Assembly: GCF_000378385.1 (NCBI RefSeq)
Contig: NZ_KB899668.1
Location: 48,250 to 112,249, forward strand
Reading direction: 5' to 3'
DNA: 64,000 bases
DNA from: Paenibacillus daejeonensis DSM 15491
GTDB taxonomy: Bacteria; Bacillota; Bacilli; Paenibacillales; Paenibacillaceae
Position 1 is the first letter of the stretch, and the number at the start of each line of letters is the position of its first letter. Made by a program: the position numbers and the translations under genes. The notes beneath the pieces were generated by a model. The model saw only the letters and a program-made list of their open reading frames with translations. It was not told the origin of the DNA and ran no database searches. Shown here piece by piece: positions 8,946 to 16,512 of the stretch.

Positions 8946-9503
8946 TCACCCATGAATCAGTTGGTAGACCTTAACGATTGAAGCGGCGATGTCGCCGATC
9001 CGCTTGCGTTCATTCATCGCTTGTTTGCGCAGAAAGTCATAGGCTTCGGCTTCGCTGATTCCTTTGACTTCACAGAGGACGGCCTTGGCCTGATCGATCC
9101 ACTTGCGTTCCTCCAACCGTTGGATCAGCTGCTCGCGCTCTTCACTCCAGCGCTTGCGCTGCTGGTGGACGCGCATCCCCCACTGAATCGCATACTGCAT
9201 TTCAGTGACAGTCATCGATGGATACAAAAGTCCATCTAATACATAACCCCAATCGACAGCGCCCGTCGCATCCGGTTCACTGCATAACCAGAATACCGGC
9301 AATCTCCGCGTGGCAGCTATGGAAGCCTGCCAATCCGTGAGTCTAGAGAGAGGGACGTCGAGTACCACAGCTTCCACCACACTGACATAAGACTTCATAG
9401 CATCCTTTGACGTTGCCTGATGCAGAGACCGGCAACAGTGCTTTAATTGCTGCAGGTGCGCGGAGGCCGCGGAATCCTCGATCAGCATCAACGTTTTGGG
9501 CAT
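8946..9503 (-). CDS. ANTAR-domain transcription antitermination regulator (NasT-like)
   Basis: This 185-residue protein has a divergent receiver-like N-terminal half (Asp49 at the phospho-acceptor position of VVLDVP; the usual KP pair is replaced by YP), a short coiled-coil linker near residues 112-130, and a C-terminal ANTAR RNA-binding domain from about residue 130. The ANTAR core shows IDQAKAVL, ISEAEAYDFLRKQAM and a final basic helix. ANTAR proteins bind paired hexaloop hairpins and prevent termination. Such hairpins are present in the leaders of the two flanking operons, narK and nirBD, making these the obvious targets. No sensor-kinase or nitrate-sensor partner is visible in the window. 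The start lies behind GCGAGGTG. Confidence 0.9.
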   Translation of the reverse strand: MPKTLMLIEDSAASAHLQQLKHCCRSLHQATSKDAMKSYVSVVEAVVLDVPLSRLTDWQASIAATRRLPVFWLCSEPDATGAVDWGYVLDGLLYPSMTVTEMQYAIQWGMRVHQQRKRWSEEREQLIQRLEERKWIDQAKAVLCEVKGISEAEAYDFLRKQAMNERKRIGDIAASIVKVYQLIHG

Positions 9504-9607
9504 GCTTATTCACCTCGCTCATGTGCCGGTAGATGAATAACGCCATCAGACCAGCTTGTTGTGTAATAAAATATAACATAACTGGATTCCAGTGTCGACG
9601 GAAAAAT

Positions 9608-9645
9608 TATCGTGACGCGATATAAATATTTATCGCTGTACGATA
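9608..9645. promoter_or_regulatory. Two tandem TATCG-N5-CGATA dyads
   Basis: TATCGTGACGCGATA (9608-9622) and TATCGCTGTACGATA (9631-9645) are 15-bp dyads whose centres lie 23 bp apart, about two helical turns. They lie upstream of the nirB -35 and within the divergent control region of the ANTAR gene. They centre about 86 and 63 bp before the expected nirB transcription start, a usual place for an activator. I do not recognise the regulator. Confidence 0.55.
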
Positions 9646-9653
9646 TAAAATTG

Positions 9654-9694
9654 TGTCAAGTATATTGACATGAACTCCCCCCAGGCACTATACT
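9654..9694 (+). promoter_or_regulatory. nirB promoter with GlnR/TnrA-like dyad
   Basis: TTGACA (9665-9670), 18 nt, TATACT (9689-9694). The -35 is the right arm of the perfect-arm dyad TGTCAAGTATATTGACA (9654-9670), matching TGTNA-N7-TNACA of GlnR/TnrA. The left arm supplies a TTGACA on the opposite strand, so the same site could also influence the divergent ANTAR gene, though no good minus-strand -10 was seen. Confidence 0.8.
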
Positions 9695-9725
9695 AGCCCT
9701 ATCGATTAACCAACTGTAGACATCA

Positions 9726-9773
9726 ATCGCTCGGCACAATGGCGTGCTACCAGCGATGGCAACGAAGCCTATC
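9726..9773 (+). promoter_or_regulatory. ANTAR-type two-hairpin antiterminator element, nirB leader
   Basis: P1 is GCAC[AATGGC]GTGC (9734-9747), which can extend by ATCGCT/AGCGAT on the outside. P2 is GGC[AACGAA]GCC (9758-9769), extendable by GAT/ATC around one bulged T. Both hexaloops have A at position 1 and G at position 4. The 3' strand of P2 is the 5' strand of the terminator at 9765-9800. Confidence 0.88.
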
Positions 9774-9811
9774 TTCTGCAACTGCGCAGAGGGTAGGCTT
9801 TTCATGTTTTT
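9765..9811 (+). terminator. Leader terminator of nirB (attenuator)
   Basis: A continuous 15-bp stem (9765-9779 with 9786-9800, two G-U pairs) closes a hexaloop AACTGC and is followed by TTTTCATGTTTTT. It lies about 20 bp before the nirB start, so nirB needs antitermination to be expressed. Confidence 0.88.
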
Positions 9812-9830
9812 AACCAGAGGAGTGGACTGT

Positions 9831-12305
9831 ATGAAGAAGAAGCTCGTAATGATCGGTAACGGAATGGCGGGCGTATCGTTTCTGGAGCAACTGCTGAAGC
9901 TCAATCCCCACAAATACGAGATCACGGTAATCGGCGCTGAACCGCATCCGAACTACAATCGCATCATGTTGTCCTCGGTACTTGCCGGAGATGTGAGCAT
10001 GAAGGATATTGTATTAAATGATTGGGACTGGTATCGCGACAATCTGATCCAGCTGCATGCAGGGCACACGGTAACTACGCTAGATACCACCTCCCGACAG
10101 GTCAAAACCGATAAAGGGCTAACGGTTCCTTATGATGAACTGGTCATAGCTACAGGCTCGCAGCCGTTTATGCTGCCTCTCCCGGGCGCGGACAAAGAAG
10201 GGGTTATCGCCTTCAGGGATATGAAGGATTGCGAGACGATGATCGAGACGGCCAAGTCTTACAAGAAAGCTGTGGTCATCGGCGGTGGTCTGCTGGGTAT
10301 TGAAGCGGCACGCGGCTTGTTGAACCTTGGCATGGAAGTACACGTGGTTCATATCTTCAAATATTTAATGGAACGCCAATTGGATGAGGCGGCTTCCCAT
10401 ATGCTGCAGGAAGAGCTTGAGGGTCAAGGCATGAAGTTCCTGCTGGAGAAGCAGTCGGACACGATTCTCGGTAAGAAGCGGGTAACGGGGCTTTCTTTTA
10501 AAGACGGGTCTCATGTGGATGCAGATCTGATCGTTATGGCGGTCGGTATCCGGCCCAACGTCCAGCTGGCCAAAGACGGCGGCGTTGAGGTGGGCCGGGG
10601 TATTGTTGTCGATGACAGCATGCAGACCAGTGTTTCAGGAATCTATTCGCTCGGCGAATGCGCGGAGCATCGGGGGATCGCCTACGGTCTAGTCGCACCG
10701 CTCTACGAGCAAGGCGCCATTCTGGCCAAACAGTTGGCAGGTGTAGAGCATGAAGGCTACCAGGGCTCGGTTCTGTCGACGAAGCTGAAGGTCTCCGGCG
10801 TCAATGTGTTCTCGGCAGGGCGCTTCATGAGCGAGCCGGGCACGAAGTCGCTGCGGGTGCAGGATGATCTGGACGGTGTCTATAAGAAAGTGGTCTTCCA
10901 GGAAGGTAAGGTGATCGGCGCGGTTTTGTTCGGCGATACCTCGGAGGGTTCGCGTCTGTTCTCGCTGATTCGCAAGGGAGAGGACTTCGCAGGTCGCGAG
11001 AAGGAAGTGCTTTTCGGGCCATCCGGCGGCGGAGGCGCTATGTCTAATGAAGATCTAGTCCAGGCCATGAGCGGAGACGAGATTGTGTGCGGGTGCAACG
11101 GCGTGACCAAGGATACAATCGTCGAGAGCATCGAAGAAAAAGGCTGTGTCAGCATCAATGAAATCAAGGCCTGCACGAAGGCGTCGGGTTCTTGCGGCGG
11201 CTGTAAGCCGCTTGTTGAGGCCATTCTGACGGCGACGCTGGGAGCTGATCAGGTCGAAACGGTCAAGGAAGGCATCTGCAGCTGTACCACGCACAGCCGG
11301 GATGAGATCGTTGACGAGATCCGCCGGATGCATCTGACGACAAGCAAGGAAGTGATGCATGTCATGGAGTGGAATCATCCCGAAGGCTGCTCCAAGTGCC
11401 GGCCAGCGCTTAACTATTATCTGGGCATGGCCTGGCCGGAAGAGCATGAGGATGAGCTGGAGTCGCGGTTCGTCAATGAGCGCAATCACGCCAATATCCA
11501 AAAAGACGGCACCTTCTCCGTGGTTCCCCGCATCTATGGCGGCGTAACGACGCCAGAGGATCTGAAACGGATTGCTACTGTGGCTGAACAGTATAATGTA
11601 CCGATGGTCAAGTTCACCGGCGGTCAGCGTATTGACCTGCTGGGTGTAAAGAAAGAAGATCTGCCGAACATGTGGAGGGATCTCGACATGCCTTCCGGAT
11701 ATGCCTACGGTAAAGCGCTGCGTACGGTCAAAACCTGTGTCGGCAACACGTTCTGCCGCTTTGGAACGCAGGACTCCATCCAAATGGGTATTGATCTCGA
11801 GAAGAAGTTCGAGCGTCTCAACACGCCGCATAAGGTCAAGCTTGCGGTTTCCGGATGCCCGCGGAACTGTGCAGAGTCGACGATCAAGGATCTTGGCGTT
11901 GTCGCCATTGATGGCGGTTGGGAGCTGTATGTAGGTGGCAATGGCGGTACCCGGGTGCGGGCAGCCGAGCTGCTCACGAAGGTTAAGACAGAGGATGAAG
12001 TGCTGCATTGGACAGCTGCTTACCTGCAGTATTATCGCGAAACGGCTAATTTTGCTGAGCGGACCAGTGAATGGGTGCAGCGTATCGGACTGGATACGGT
12101 GAAGCAGGCGCTGGCGAGCAAAGAGGACCGGGATGCACTAGTCGAGCGGATCGATAAGACGCTGGCGCTCACCAAGGATCCATGGCAGGAAATTAATGAA
12201 AACGACGATCTGCGTCGTGCGTTCGATGCCTTGACGGCAACGGCCTCACCAGAGGCTGCTGCAGCATCGACAGTGGAAGAGACTACGCAGAGACCATCAT
12301 TGTAG
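9831..12305 (+). CDS. nirB: Nitrite reductase [NAD(P)H] large subunit NirB
   Basis: The 824-residue assimilatory nitrite reductase reduces nitrite to ammonium in the cytoplasm. Order of parts: FAD/NAD(P)H module with GNGMAG at residues 9-14; BFD-like [2Fe-2S] module with Cys420, Cys422, Cys455 and Cys458; ferredoxin-like half domain; siroheme/[4Fe-4S] domain with Cys636, Cys642, Cys676 and Cys680 (CX5C and CX3C). The frame stays open upstream to 9744, but that segment is the antitermination leader. The ATG at 9831, eight bases after AGAGGAG, gives the correct N-terminus. nirD follows after 35 bp, and siroheme genes follow further downstream. Confidence 0.97.
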   Translation: MKKKLVMIGNGMAGVSFLEQLLKLNPHKYEITVIGAEPHPNYNRIMLSSVLAGDVSMKDIVLNDWDWYRDNLIQLHAGHTVTTLDTTSRQVKTDKGLTVPYDELVIATGSQPFMLPLPGADKEGVIAFRDMKDCETMIETAKSYKKAVVIGGGLLGIEAARGLLNLGMEVHVVHIFKYLMERQLDEAASHMLQEELEGQGMKFLLEKQSDTILGKKRVTGLSFKDGSHVDADLIVMAVGIRPNVQLAKDGGVEVGRGIVVDDSMQTSVSGIYSLGECAEHRGIAYGLVAPLYEQGAILAKQLAGVEHEGYQGSVLSTKLKVSGVNVFSAGRFMSEPGTKSLRVQDDLDGVYKKVVFQEGKVIGAVLFGDTSEGSRLFSLIRKGEDFAGREKEVLFGPSGGGGAMSNEDLVQAMSGDEIVCGCNGVTKDTIVESIEEKGCVSINEIKACTKASGSCGGCKPLVEAILTATLGADQVETVKEGICSCTTHSRDEIVDEIRRMHLTTSKEVMHVMEWNHPEGCSKCRPALNYYLGMAWPEEHEDELESRFVNERNHANIQKDGTFSVVPRIYGGVTTPEDLKRIATVAEQYNVPMVKFTGGQRIDLLGVKKEDLPNMWRDLDMPSGYAYGKALRTVKTCVGNTFCRFGTQDSIQMGIDLEKKFERLNTPHKVKLAVSGCPRNCAESTIKDLGVVAIDGGWELYVGGNGGTRVRAAELLTKVKTEDEVLHWTAAYLQYYRETANFAERTSEWVQRIGLDTVKQALASKEDRDALVERIDKTLALTKDPWQEINENDDLRRAFDALTATASPEAAAASTVEETTQRPSL

Positions 12306-12340
12306 TCCATCGGGAGTCAAAGCAGAGAGGAGACAGCACT

Positions 12341-12673
12341 ATGCATGAGATTCATATCGGTCATCTGTCGGAGTTCCCGGAGCGGCGCGGCAAGGTGGTG
12401 CGGATCGGCGAGCTGGAATTGGCGATGTTTCGTCTGTCGGACGGTACGGTCAAGGCGGTAGAAAATCTGTGTCCGCACAAAAGCGGCAAATTGTCGGAGG
12501 GCATCGTCTGCGACCACCATGTCTATTGTCCGCTGCATGATTGGAAGATCGACCTGCAGGACGGCATGGTCCAGGCACCGGATGATGGCTGCGTCCGCAC
12601 CTTCGAGGTTGAAGTTGGCGACAGCGGTCAAGTATTCTTAAAGATGAACAATACGGCAACCAAAGTATCTTAG
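12341..12673 (+). CDS. nirD: Nitrite reductase small subunit NirD
   Basis: This 110-residue Rieske-type protein carries Cys44-Pro-His46 and Cys63-X2-His66, the four ligands of a [2Fe-2S] Rieske cluster. It is the NirD partner that completes NADH-dependent nitrite reductase with NirB. It starts behind AGAGAGGAG and is almost certainly cotranscribed with nirB, so it falls under the same GlnR-like and ANTAR control. Confidence 0.95.
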   Translation: MHEIHIGHLSEFPERRGKVVRIGELELAMFRLSDGTVKAVENLCPHKSGKLSEGIVCDHHVYCPLHDWKIDLQDGMVQAPDDGCVRTFEVEVGDSGQVFLKMNNTATKVS

Positions 12674-12709
12674 TAGACTTGCCCAGAAAAAAACGAAAAT
12701 GAGTAGTGG

Positions 12710-12866
12710 AGAGGAGAGGGAGGCTGGAGAAAAGCATATGCTTCCGAAGCTGCTTTCTTACAGAAAGCCTTAAATGCTCGCCTTTGTTCCCGGATTTCAA
12801 CCGCTGATACGGTTATATATTCAAGAAATCTGGGAACAACAGCGATCGTAGGCCCCCTCTCCTCGC
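12710..12866 (+). repeat. Dispersed hairpin element, copy 2
   Basis: The core stem is TGTTCCCGGATTTC (12785-12798) with GAAATCTGGGAACA (12825-12838). Relative to copy 1, both arms changed together (TGTCCCC/GGGGACA to TGTTCCC/GGGAACA), preserving pairing. It encloses an AACCG/CGGTT hairpin. An additional outer pairing, GAGGAGAGGG with CCCTCTCCTC, closes the whole unit. It separates nirD from the siroheme genes and may act as a partial terminator. Confidence 0.8.
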
Positions 12867-12950
12867 AGCGGTCACAGAAAAGTCTTTTTCGGGTTTTTAA
12901 GTCTCTTATGATTGAGGACCGCCGTATTGCAATAGGAAGGAGAACTGCGC

Positions 12951-13859
12951 ATGAGTCGACTGGAAGGCAAGGTCATTGCGATCACCGGGCCGCGAAAAGC
13001 AGAGGAAATGAGTCGCATGATCGGCAAGTTTGGCGGCAGTGCCGTGGTTCGGCCCGCGCAGGGAACGGTATTCCTGGATGACAGCCGGATTCGCGAGCAA
13101 TTGACGGCTCTGATTGAGCAGCCGGCGGAGTGGCTCATCCTGACCACGGGAGTGGGCACGGAGGCGTTGCTGCAAACGGCAGAGAAGCTGGGACTCAGCG
13201 AATCCTTCAGGCGGGCACTGTCTCGTATGAAGCTGGCGGCACGGGGATATAAAACCGTAAATGTGTTGAAAAAGCTCGGATTGACACCGTCCGCCCGTGA
13301 TCTGGATGGGACGACGGCGGGGCTGTTGCGGGAGATGAAGGACGTAGACCTGTCCGGCCGCCGGGTTGCGCTGCAGCTCTATGGCGACCCCGCCCCACGT
13401 ATCACGGCGATGCTGGCGGAGCGCGGCGCGATCTGCGAGGAACTCCTCCCCTACCGTCATATTCCGCCTGAAAGTGACGTCACCGAGCAGTTGATCGATG
13501 AGATCTGCTCGGGGGCCATCGATGCTGTAGCTCTGACGAGTACCGTTCAGGTTCGGTACATCATGGCTAGTGCCGCCCGGATGGGGCGCCTGGATGAGGT
13601 ACTGCGATCTCTGGAGAAGAAGGTCCTTGCCGTTGCAGTAGGCAAGGTAACAGCGGAGTCGCTTCGCGAAGAGGGCGTGACACGGGTGCTCTATCCAGAG
13701 GAAGAGCGGATGGGGAGTATGGTTGTTTCGATGTCCCGTTATTTTGACCAGTTGAATGAAACGTCCGAAGCGGAGAAGGTGGACATGAAACTCGCTGAGC
13801 AGGAAGTCAAGCAAGCGGACGTCACGCGTTGGGTAGCAGACAAACCAGAGGGCTGTTAG
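12951..13859 (+). CDS. hemD: Uroporphyrinogen-III synthase
   Basis: This 302-residue HemD-type protein has the usual two-lobed architecture. It opens with GKVIAITGPR, and the second lobe contains the conserved segment AVALTSTVQV and AVAVGKVTAES. The enzyme closes hydroxymethylbilane to uroporphyrinogen III, the precursor of siroheme. Sitting between nirBD and the SUMT gene, it looks like a dedicated copy for siroheme supply rather than the housekeeping heme-operon gene (inference). It starts behind AGGAAGGAG. It is about 40 residues longer than typical HemD, with a polar C-terminal tail. Confidence 0.87.
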   Translation: MSRLEGKVIAITGPRKAEEMSRMIGKFGGSAVVRPAQGTVFLDDSRIREQLTALIEQPAEWLILTTGVGTEALLQTAEKLGLSESFRRALSRMKLAARGYKTVNVLKKLGLTPSARDLDGTTAGLLREMKDVDLSGRRVALQLYGDPAPRITAMLAERGAICEELLPYRHIPPESDVTEQLIDEICSGAIDAVALTSTVQVRYIMASAARMGRLDEVLRSLEKKVLAVAVGKVTAESLREEGVTRVLYPEEERMGSMVVSMSRYFDQLNETSEAEKVDMKLAEQEVKQADVTRWVADKPEGC

Positions 13860-13911
13860 CTGACTGAAGAAGAATCAATGCATTGCACCAATCATGGGAG
13901 GGGCAAGGACC

Positions 13912-14691
13912 ATGGGGAACAAAGGTTATGTCTATCTGACAGGCGCAGGACCTGGCGATCCCAAGTTGATCACCGTGCGGGGACTGGAGACCATACGTCT
14001 TGCTGATGTCATCGTCTACGACCGGCTGGTCTCGGAAGAACTGCTCTGGGAGGCGGCACCTGGTGCTGAACTACTCTATGTCGGCAAAGCCTCGGGGCAT
14101 CATACGCTGCCTCAGGCAGAGATCAATGAGCTTATCGCCAGCCACGCGGACCGGGGGCTCACCGTGACACGGCTCAAAGGCGGCGATCCGTTCGTATTCG
14201 GACGCGGGGGCGAAGAGGCGATCTACCTGGCGGACCGGGGGATCCCATTTGAGGTGGTGCCGGGGATCTCATCCTGTATTGCTGCACCCGCTTATGCGGG
14301 TATTCCTGTCACGCATCGCAAGCTGGCAGCCTCCTTCGCCGTCATTACCGGACACGAATGCACTGGCAAATCGGGTGCATCTGTCGACTGGTCGTGGGCG
14401 GCGGGAGCAGAGACGCTGGTTGTACTGATGGGACTGCAGCAGCTGCCTGTAATTGTGCAGCGATTGCTCGACGCCGGCAAGCCGCAAGGCACGCCGGTGG
14501 CGCTCATTCAGAGCGGCTCCAAGGCGGGGGCCCAGCGGGTCCTGACCGGCCGGCTTGATGCCATTGTCGCTTTGCAAGAGGCCGAGCAGCTCATAAGTCC
14601 TGTGACGATCGTCATTGGCCCTGTTGTCGCTATGCGTGAGCGAATTACCTGGCTGGCTGGCGATGAACTGCCTACTATGTTACCGGTTTGA
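13912..14691 (+). CDS. cobA: Uroporphyrinogen-III C-methyltransferase (SUMT)
   Basis: This 259-residue SAM-dependent enzyme makes precorrin-2 from uroporphyrinogen III, the first committed step to siroheme. It has the diagnostic motifs TGAGPGDP near the N-terminus, GGDPFVFGRGGEE in the middle and VPGISS. The ATG at 13912, seven bases after GGGAGGGG, is chosen over an upstream in-frame ATG at 13894 that lacks a ribosome site. The dehydrogenase/ferrochelatase needed to finish siroheme is not in the window. Confidence 0.95.
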   Translation: MGNKGYVYLTGAGPGDPKLITVRGLETIRLADVIVYDRLVSEELLWEAAPGAELLYVGKASGHHTLPQAEINELIASHADRGLTVTRLKGGDPFVFGRGGEEAIYLADRGIPFEVVPGISSCIAAPAYAGIPVTHRKLAASFAVITGHECTGKSGASVDWSWAAGAETLVVLMGLQQLPVIVQRLLDAGKPQGTPVALIQSGSKAGAQRVLTGRLDAIVALQEAEQLISPVTIVIGPVVAMRERITWLAGDELPTMLPV

Positions 14692-14805
14692 TTCTAGCTT
14701 TCTGTCAATCCCAATGGGGTTAAAGTTTTTTCATCCATTTCTAACTCCGCGCTATGATGCCAGATGTTGCAAGACTTTGGTCTCTCCTTGGTAATTGGTG
14801 GGGAC

Positions 14806-14846
14806 CTTGGATGTGGTATTTTGATAGAGTCAATATCACATCCAAG
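14806..14846 (+). promoter_or_regulatory. Strong 5'-UTR hairpin before the NlpC/P60 gene
   Basis: CTTGGATGTGGTATT (14806-14820) pairs over 15 positions with AATATCACATCCAAG (14832-14846) around an 11-nt loop. It ends 7 bases before the AGGAGGA ribosome site. There is no T tract, so it is not an ordinary terminator. Roles in mRNA stability or translation control are possible. It does not match a riboswitch I can name. Confidence 0.6.
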
Positions 14847-14865
14847 ATCCTACAGGAGGACATCT

Positions 14866-15372
14866 ATGAATTACAACATGAAGAAACGCCGCCCCGTTGC
14901 GAAGCTGCTGCTTGCCGTCAGTCTGAGTCTTGCTATCGTTGGTGCCGGAAGCTTGGCTGCTGTTCCACCGCAGCAGGTCGAAGCCGCTTCGACCTCTAAG
15001 GTCAATGCCATTATCCAGACTGGCAAACAGCTCAGCGGTACCAGATATGTGTTTGGAGCGAGCTCGGGGTCGACACGTGCCTTCGACTGCTCGTCGTTCA
15101 CGCAATACGTGTTCGGCAAGCATGGTGTCAAGCTGCCCCGTTCGTCGAGACAGCAAGCCAAGAGCGGCAGCTATGTTGCCAAATCGAAGTTGCAGCCCGG
15201 CGACCTGGTCTTCTCTGACACGAATAGGGACGGCGTTATCAATCATGTGAGCATCTATATCGGCAATGACCAGCTGCTACACACGTACAGAGCGGGAATT
15301 GGCGTGACGGTATCCAAATTCTCGGGCAGTTCCTGGGACAAGACCTATGTGACGGCTCGGAGAGTCCTTTAG
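14866..15372 (+). CDS. Secreted NlpC/P60 cell-wall endopeptidase
   Basis: This protein of about 168 residues has an N-terminal basic stretch and hydrophobic signal peptide ending near VEAAS, then a single NlpC/P60 domain. The catalytic Cys lies in FDCSSF, the His in INHVSIY and the third polar residue in LLHTYR. Enzymes of this family cut gamma-D-Glu-diamino-acid bonds in peptidoglycan stems. There is no LysM or SH3 wall-binding module. The ATG at 14866, directly after AGGAGGA, is selected over the longer open frame upstream. A terminator follows. Confidence 0.93.
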   Translation: MNYNMKKRRPVAKLLLAVSLSLAIVGAGSLAAVPPQQVEAASTSKVNAIIQTGKQLSGTRYVFGASSGSTRAFDCSSFTQYVFGKHGVKLPRSSRQQAKSGSYVAKSKLQPGDLVFSDTNRDGVINHVSIYIGNDQLLHTYRAGIGVTVSKFSGSSWDKTYVTARRVL

Positions 15373-15393
15373 AAGAGGGTGCTAGTCTGCTAT

Positions 15394-15439
15394 AAAAAGC
15401 TGTTTTCTTGGGCTGAGGAGCCTGGAAAACAGCTTTTTT
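15394..15439 (+). terminator. Terminator after NlpC/P60 gene
   Basis: AAAAGCTGTTTTC pairs with GAAAACAGCTTTT around a 16-nt loop region and is followed by a run of T. Confidence 0.9.
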
Positions 15440-15451
15440 GGTATGATTCTA

Positions 15452-15507
15452 TTGCCAGCTAGAAAAGATGGAGCTATAATAACCTCACACTAACTAACGT
15501 TCGTTAG
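15452..15507 (+). promoter_or_regulatory. tetR-SMR promoter and operator
   Basis: TTGCCA (15452-15457), 17 nt, TATAAT (15475-15480), then the dyad CTAACG-TT-CGTTAG (15494-15507) at the expected transcription start. A palindrome in this place, directly ahead of a TetR gene, is the usual autoregulatory operator. Confidence 0.75.
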
Positions 15508-15534
15508 GCTGTCTGAAAGGAGCTGGGGTTATTC

Positions 15535-16113
15535 GTGACGGCACACCGGATCAAGCAAGCTGCGCTTCCTCTGTTTGCGGAGTATGGCTATGAAGGCACG
15601 GCACTCTCGGCAATCGCCAAGGCTGTTGGGATCAAAACACCCTCTATCTATGCTCATTTCCAGTCCAAGGAGCAGTTGTTCCTGGCCCTCGTTACCGATG
15701 CGATTCGCGAAGAGAACGAGCGCGTATGGAATCTGATGCGAGAGGTGGCGGACCGACCGCTGAAGGAGCAGTGGTACGCCCTGTTTTGTTTAATGACAGA
15801 ACCACAGATGAATACGAGCGGCAGCACGTTTTTGAAGCGGACCATGATGGTGCCGCCCAAGGGGCTGCTGGGACAACTGCGCGAGGATTTTGCCAACTGC
15901 GAAGAACGAATGTCCTCTTGCTACAAGGAGTTGTTCCTGCGCGGAATGGATGAAGGTGTGTTGATTCGTCAGGATCCTGAGCCGCTGATGGCTCTGTTTT
16001 ATGGGCTAAATGATGGCTTGCTTGTCGAACAGCAGTTGTATGATGAGCCCGTTTTTTTGGCGCGGCGCGACGTGTTGTGGTCCTGGTTTTGGAAGGTTAT
16101 CGCGAAAGGATGA
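15535..16113 (+). CDS. TetR-family transcriptional regulator
   Basis: This 192-residue regulator has an N-terminal TetR helix-turn-helix (FAEYGYEGTALSAIAKAVGI followed by IYAHFQSKEQLF) and a ligand-binding C-terminal half. The GTG start at 15535 lies behind AAAGGAG with slightly long spacing. It is followed after 7 bp by two SMR efflux genes and preceded by a palindromic operator, so it very likely represses its own operon until a toxic cation or drug binds. Confidence 0.92.
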   Translation: MTAHRIKQAALPLFAEYGYEGTALSAIAKAVGIKTPSIYAHFQSKEQLFLALVTDAIREENERVWNLMREVADRPLKEQWYALFCLMTEPQMNTSGSTFLKRTMMVPPKGLLGQLREDFANCEERMSSCYKELFLRGMDEGVLIRQDPEPLMALFYGLNDGLLVEQQLYDEPVFLARRDVLWSWFWKVIAKG

Positions 16114-16120
16114 TCAAGAG

Positions 16121-16510
16121 ATGGCTTGGATTTATTTGCTGATTGGCGGTCTGTTCGAGATCGGCTGGGCGGTCGGCCTTAAAACGACAGAGGGTTTCAC
16201 CCGGCTATGGCCGAGTGTGTTTACGATAGCGGCGCTGGGCATCAGTTTCTATATGTTCGCCAAATCGATGACCCGGTTGGAGATTGGAACCGCCTATGCA
16301 GTATTTACGGGAATTGGTACGGCAGGTACGGTCATCATCGGAATGGCCTTCATGAACGAGCCTGCGGGCGCGCTTCGCGTCTTTTTCGTGCTGCTCTTAA
16401 TTAGTGGGGTGGTGGGGCTGAAGGTCATCTCCAAGGACGACCCGGATGTGCCTGTGGATCCCAAGCTGAAGTCTGAACCTGAGCTGAAATACCAAGGAGG
16501 AGAGAATTAA
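16121..16510 (+). CDS. SMR-family efflux protein, subunit 1
   Basis: This small multidrug-resistance membrane protein has 129 residues, four helices and the essential Glu in the first helix (GLFEIGW). A polar tail of about 20 residues (many Asp, Lys, Glu) extends past the fourth helix, unlike the second subunit. The pairing of a longer and a shorter SMR gene with 2 bp between them resembles heterodimeric pumps of the YkkCD/EbrAB type. No guanidine riboswitch is seen; control seems to be through TetR. Confidence 0.92.
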   Translation: MAWIYLLIGGLFEIGWAVGLKTTEGFTRLWPSVFTIAALGISFYMFAKSMTRLEIGTAYAVFTGIGTAGTVIIGMAFMNEPAGALRVFFVLLLISGVVGLKVISKDDPDVPVDPKLKSEPELKYQGGEN

Positions 16511-16512
16511 CG

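Noticed and set aside
9744..9830. Upstream extension of nirB by 29 codons
   Set aside because: The segment forms the antitermination hairpins and terminator, and its GTG lacks a ribosome site. ATG 9831 gives the conserved N-terminus.
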